Shown in pieces: positions 22,011 to 24,098 of a stretch of DNA of 24,098 nucleotides. This DNA comes from CANHCC01 sp040381555 (lineage in GTDB: Bacteria; Bacteroidota; Bacteroidia; J057; RFSG01). The stretch covers positions 1 through 24,098 of the forward strand of contig JBEIHC010000036.1 of the NCBI GenBank assembly GCA_040381555.1. Direction: 5' to 3'. Both the position numbers and the translations under genes were made by a program. The notes beneath the pieces were generated by a model, which had not been told where the DNA came from, ran no database searches, and saw only the letters and a program-made list of their open reading frames with translations. Within the stretch, counting starts at the first letter, position 1; each line of letters starts with the position of its first letter.

Positions 22011-22562
22011 ATGAAACTAAAATCGGACATCATTCAAAGCCTACAAGATGCAAGATTCTGTTCCGCAGAGGGGTTTTCTGCTTTGACCTTCAATTTTATT
22101 AAGGGCGACATTAATCGAATGGGAGCAGATATGATTGGAGAGATTTCTGGATGGTTGAGTGGAACAGATTGCATATTAAGTTGTGGACCTGAAATCATAG
22201 AGCCTGGGGCAATTCCTGATGAATTGAAATTTCAGGGAGTACAATCAACAGACCTTAAAATAGTACAAGAGTTCTCTAATCAAAATAAGATTGGAATTTG
22301 GGTACAGGAAGAAATGCCTGTAGAATTTCCTCTAAGCGTTTTTGTGCAATTGCCAATTAAACAATATCATGTTGCTGCTGAAAACGATAGAATTTGGTAT
22401 CGCTTGGATGAAGTATCAGAAATCAATTTACTTGACCCAAATCACCTGCCATACGGCATCTGCTTTTCTGAAAAATTTAAAGATTCTGAAGGCCTCTTGG
22501 ACTTTGATCGGATTCATGCCGTATTAGATATATTGGATCAACTTCAGGTTGTTCGGGAATAA
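22011..22562 (+). CDS. TrpF-like TIM-barrel protein (phosphoribosylanthranilate-isomerase-like), tentative
   Basis: 183 aa from the ATG at 22011. Upstream in-frame starts overlap the tRNA-Arg gene and its promoter and are rejected. The opening DIIQSLQDARFCSAEGFSALTFNF resembles beta1-alpha1-beta2 of TrpF-like barrels (...A.eaG.dalGFnF). It is followed by ADMIGEISGWLSGTDCILSCG. This matches short Bacteroidota proteins described only as beta/alpha-barrel or TrpF-like. Catalytic Cys and Asp of true TrpF are not evident, and the protein is shorter than a full barrel enzyme (about 200-220 aa). Its role in tryptophan synthesis is therefore doubtful. It converges on the DUF429 gene, with one base between them. 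Confidence 0.5.
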   Translation: MKLKSDIIQSLQDARFCSAEGFSALTFNFIKGDINRMGADMIGEISGWLSGTDCILSCGPEIIEPGAIPDELKFQGVQSTDLKIVQEFSNQNKIGIWVQEEMPVEFPLSVFVQLPIKQYHVAAENDRIWYRLDEVSEINLLDPNHLPYGICFSEKFKDSEGLLDFDRIHAVLDILDQLQVVRE

Positions 22563-22563
22563 T

Positions 22564-23145
22564 TCAGGCATAGATTAGACCTTCATCGGGATCTCCCCAA
22601 CTCAATGCTTTCCCATTCGTTTCTCGCCAACCAATACACCAAGCCAATACAGCATCCAACTCATGAAAGGATACTGGCAAGGGTACCTTGACTCCCGTTT
22701 GTTGTTCCACCTGTTCTTGAAACCAACTCATGTTGAGGATTGACTTTTTATAATCCTTGGAGTCCCAATTCCAAAGTTTTGCTAATTTTCCAGGGTAAGC
22801 TTCATAAAACGGAATCTCGGGAAGCTCATGCTTCAATTTCATTGCTCGGGCAGTTAATCCTCCAAGAAACATAGGCGACATTGCTCTTAGTTCACGGTCA
22901 GATTGACGATAAAAAAAATCTGATTTTCCTTCCTGACCTATATAAATACCCGGCAAAGATAAGGGAGCATCTATCCAAATAGATTTTGGTTGAATCAATC
23001 TTATATTTTCTTGAATAAAAATGTCCGCATCCTGTTTCTTTTCTGAATGTATAATTTTTAGCTTGTTATTTACCTGCCAACAAATTGCTGTAGTACCTGC
23101 TAGCTTACTCCCATAATCAATTCCTAGGTGACGATACTCTTTCAT
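22564..23145 (-). CDS. DUF429 family protein (RNase H-like fold)
   Basis: 193 aa, ATG start. The family's motifs occur in order: LGIDYGSKLAGT (7-18, Asp10), SIWIDAPLSLP (55-65, Asp59), YEAYPGKL (114-121, the E-x-YP block), FHELDAVLAW (160-169, with Glu and Asp) and GDPDEGLIYA at the C-terminus. This acidic pattern matches the RNase H-like superfamily (YqgF/RuvC-related), and DUF429 members are predicted nucleases. No experimental role is known to me. Its start is followed upstream by the heptanucleotide repeat region. It is transcribed in the same direction as the AddB-like gene. Confidence 0.87.
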   Translation of the reverse strand: MKEYRHLGIDYGSKLAGTTAICWQVNNKLKIIHSEKKQDADIFIQENIRLIQPKSIWIDAPLSLPGIYIGQEGKSDFFYRQSDRELRAMSPMFLGGLTARAMKLKHELPEIPFYEAYPGKLAKLWNWDSKDYKKSILNMSWFQEQVEQQTGVKVPLPVSFHELDAVLAWCIGWRETNGKALSWGDPDEGLIYA

Positions 23146-23183
23146 TATTCAAGGTGATTATATTGATGAACGATTTTAATTAT

Positions 23184-23309
23184 ACAACCCATAACCCATA
23201 ACTCATAATTCATAATTCATAACTCATAACTCATAACTCATAACTCATAATTCATAATTCATAACTCATAACTCATAACTCATAATTCATAATTCATAAC
23301 TCATAATTA
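23184..23309. repeat. Heptanucleotide tandem repeat (ATAACTC/ATAATTC)
   Basis: About sixteen to eighteen consecutive 7-bp units run in perfect phase from 23191 to 23309, preceded by ACAACCC (23184-23190). Units are ATAACTC or ATAATTC, with ATAACCC first and ATAATTA last. The two kinds come in runs (four ATAACTC, two ATAATTC, three ATAACTC, two ATAATTC), so the array has a coarser rhythm. It fills most of the 175-bp gap between the AddB-like and DUF429 genes, downstream of the former and upstream of the latter. Confidence 0.95.
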
Positions 23310-23320
23310 CAACACTCATC

Positions 23321-24098
23321 TCATCTCCCACAAATAGATTTATACGCGCAATACTCACATTTTTTAATGTCTTCTGTTGCTTCAAATCGATAATCAGAAT
23401 TGCCTACAGCAGAGAGCAGTTCACTTACAGAATGTTCCAATTCAGATAATACAGGCCTTATGTCTTCTAAAGGTATTTTTTTATGGCCATCTGGTTTATG
23501 AATTAAGCGATACTCAAAGGGGCTTGTATACAGCTCTTTCATTAAATATAATCCACTGCAGATAGATTGTGATTTGTTTAAGTATTCTGAGTTGGACTGA
23601 ATCCACATCCACCCATACAGTAAGGTTTGAAGTGCTGCTTTATTTCTCTTAGTAGAGTCTGAATTTGTCAAATCTGAAATATTGGTAAATTCTCTACTAT
23701 CTCGTCCGGTTTTATAATCTAAAATACGAATTCCTGATTCGGTTTCATCTACTCGATCTATATATCCTTCAATTGTTAATTCAATTGGTTCAGTAGATAA
23801 GAGCGGTGCATTAATGGTTAATTTTGATTGTACTCTTTTTTCTGTCTCTAGAATGACAAATGGACTATTATTTTTATCTACATCCAAAATGCCATTGATG
23901 TACTTCTCCAATACACTTCGAATAATAAGATTTCTACCTTCCCATTTCGGAGACTTACCATTGAAGACTTCTGATTTAAATGCCCCTGCTATGCAAATTT
24001 CAATTTGTGGGCGAATACTTTCCAGTCGTTCAGCATTTACAAGAGTTTTACCAGATTTATCCCTAGGTATATTCTCATATAGTAATTCCATAGCTTTA
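23321..24098 (-). CDS. AddB-like PD-(D/E)XK nuclease, C-terminal part (truncated by the window edge)
   Basis: At least 258 aa are visible. The frame stays open through 24098, so the N-terminus, probably helicase-like and several hundred residues, lies outside. The nuclease core shows TIEGYIDRVDETESGIRILDYKTGRD: the D of GYIDRVD, the D of LDYKTG and the following Lys make the PD-(D/E)XK site. It is followed by a conserved Gln-x3-LYG block (ALQTLLYGWMW). The C-terminal KKCEYCAYKSICGR is the cysteine cluster that binds [4Fe-4S] in AddB/RecB-type nucleases. It acts in double-strand break repair and DNA-end processing. The first visible residues (MELLYENI) match the xALExLY helix that precedes the nuclease domain. 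Confidence 0.85.
   Translation of the reverse strand, partial: KAMELLYENIPRDKSGKTLVNAERLESIRPQIEICIAGAFKSEVFNGKSPKWEGRNLIIRSVLEKYINGILDVDKNNSPFVILETEKRVQSKLTINAPLLSTEPIELTIEGYIDRVDETESGIRILDYKTGRDSREFTNISDLTNSDSTKRNKAALQTLLYGWMWIQSNSEYLNKSQSICSGLYLMKELYTSPFEYRLIHKPDGHKKIPLEDIRPVLSELEHSVSELLSAVGNSDYRFEATEDIKKCEYCAYKSICGR

Overview
The window looks like a chromosomal segment of a Bacteroidota bacterium. The reasons are: (i) repeated TAnnTTTG -7 promoter boxes, the Bacteroidota primary-sigma signature, placed just upstream of many starts, with little sign of Shine-Dalgarno sequences; (ii) the acpP-fabF-rnc cluster; (iii) a divergent IPExxxVDY-like gene directly upstream of pyruvate kinase; (iv) Bacteroidota-type YebC, HslV and single-chain glycyl-tRNA synthetase. 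Most of the window is ordinary core genome. No genus-level assignment can be supported.

Layout. 1-199: a tandem array of a 19-bp unit that runs off the left edge. 276-1034 (-): a degenerate, probably catalytically dead relative of REP-associated tyrosine transposases (RAYT/Y1 family). 1.3-3.6 kb: an SRPBCC protein, a secreted unknown, a MarR regulator with its own palindrome, and a gamma-carbonic-anhydrase-like hexapeptide protein. 3.6-6.2 kb (-): a GT87-like membrane glycosyltransferase and an overlapping membrane-anchored metallophosphoesterase. 6.3-8.6 kb (-): acpP, fabF, rnc. 8.75-11.85 kb (+): IPExxxVDY-like gene, pyk, and two secreted YceI-like proteins. 11.85-13.7 kb: a DUF6265-like lipoprotein/secreted protein and two divergently transcribed secreted leucine-rich-repeat proteins. 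13.8-17.6 kb: yebC; a UbiA prenyltransferase with a KdsC-type phosphatase (-); then nuoI-like, hslV and an HsdR-N-like nuclease-fold protein in an overlapping (+) operon. 17.6-21.2 kb: an M1/LTA4-hydrolase-type aminopeptidase (-) and glyS (+). 21.34-21.57 kb: a second cluster of the same repeat core. 21.9-24.1 kb: tRNA-Arg(CCG), a TrpF-like TIM-barrel protein, a DUF429 protein, a heptanucleotide microsatellite and the 3' part of an AddB-like PD-(D/E)XK nuclease.

The most unusual part is the pairing of the RAYT-like protein with the CAAGGGACGCTTGCC repeat. The repeat occurs as a dense 19-bp tandem array immediately 3' of the RAYT-like gene, and again as a spaced cluster 21 kb away, between two convergent transcription units. 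The protein keeps the family's overall layout, but the HUH motif reads N-R-I-E and the catalytic tyrosine position is leucine. This suggests a domesticated repeat-binding protein and its repeat family rather than an active transposase. That is inference from sequence alone.
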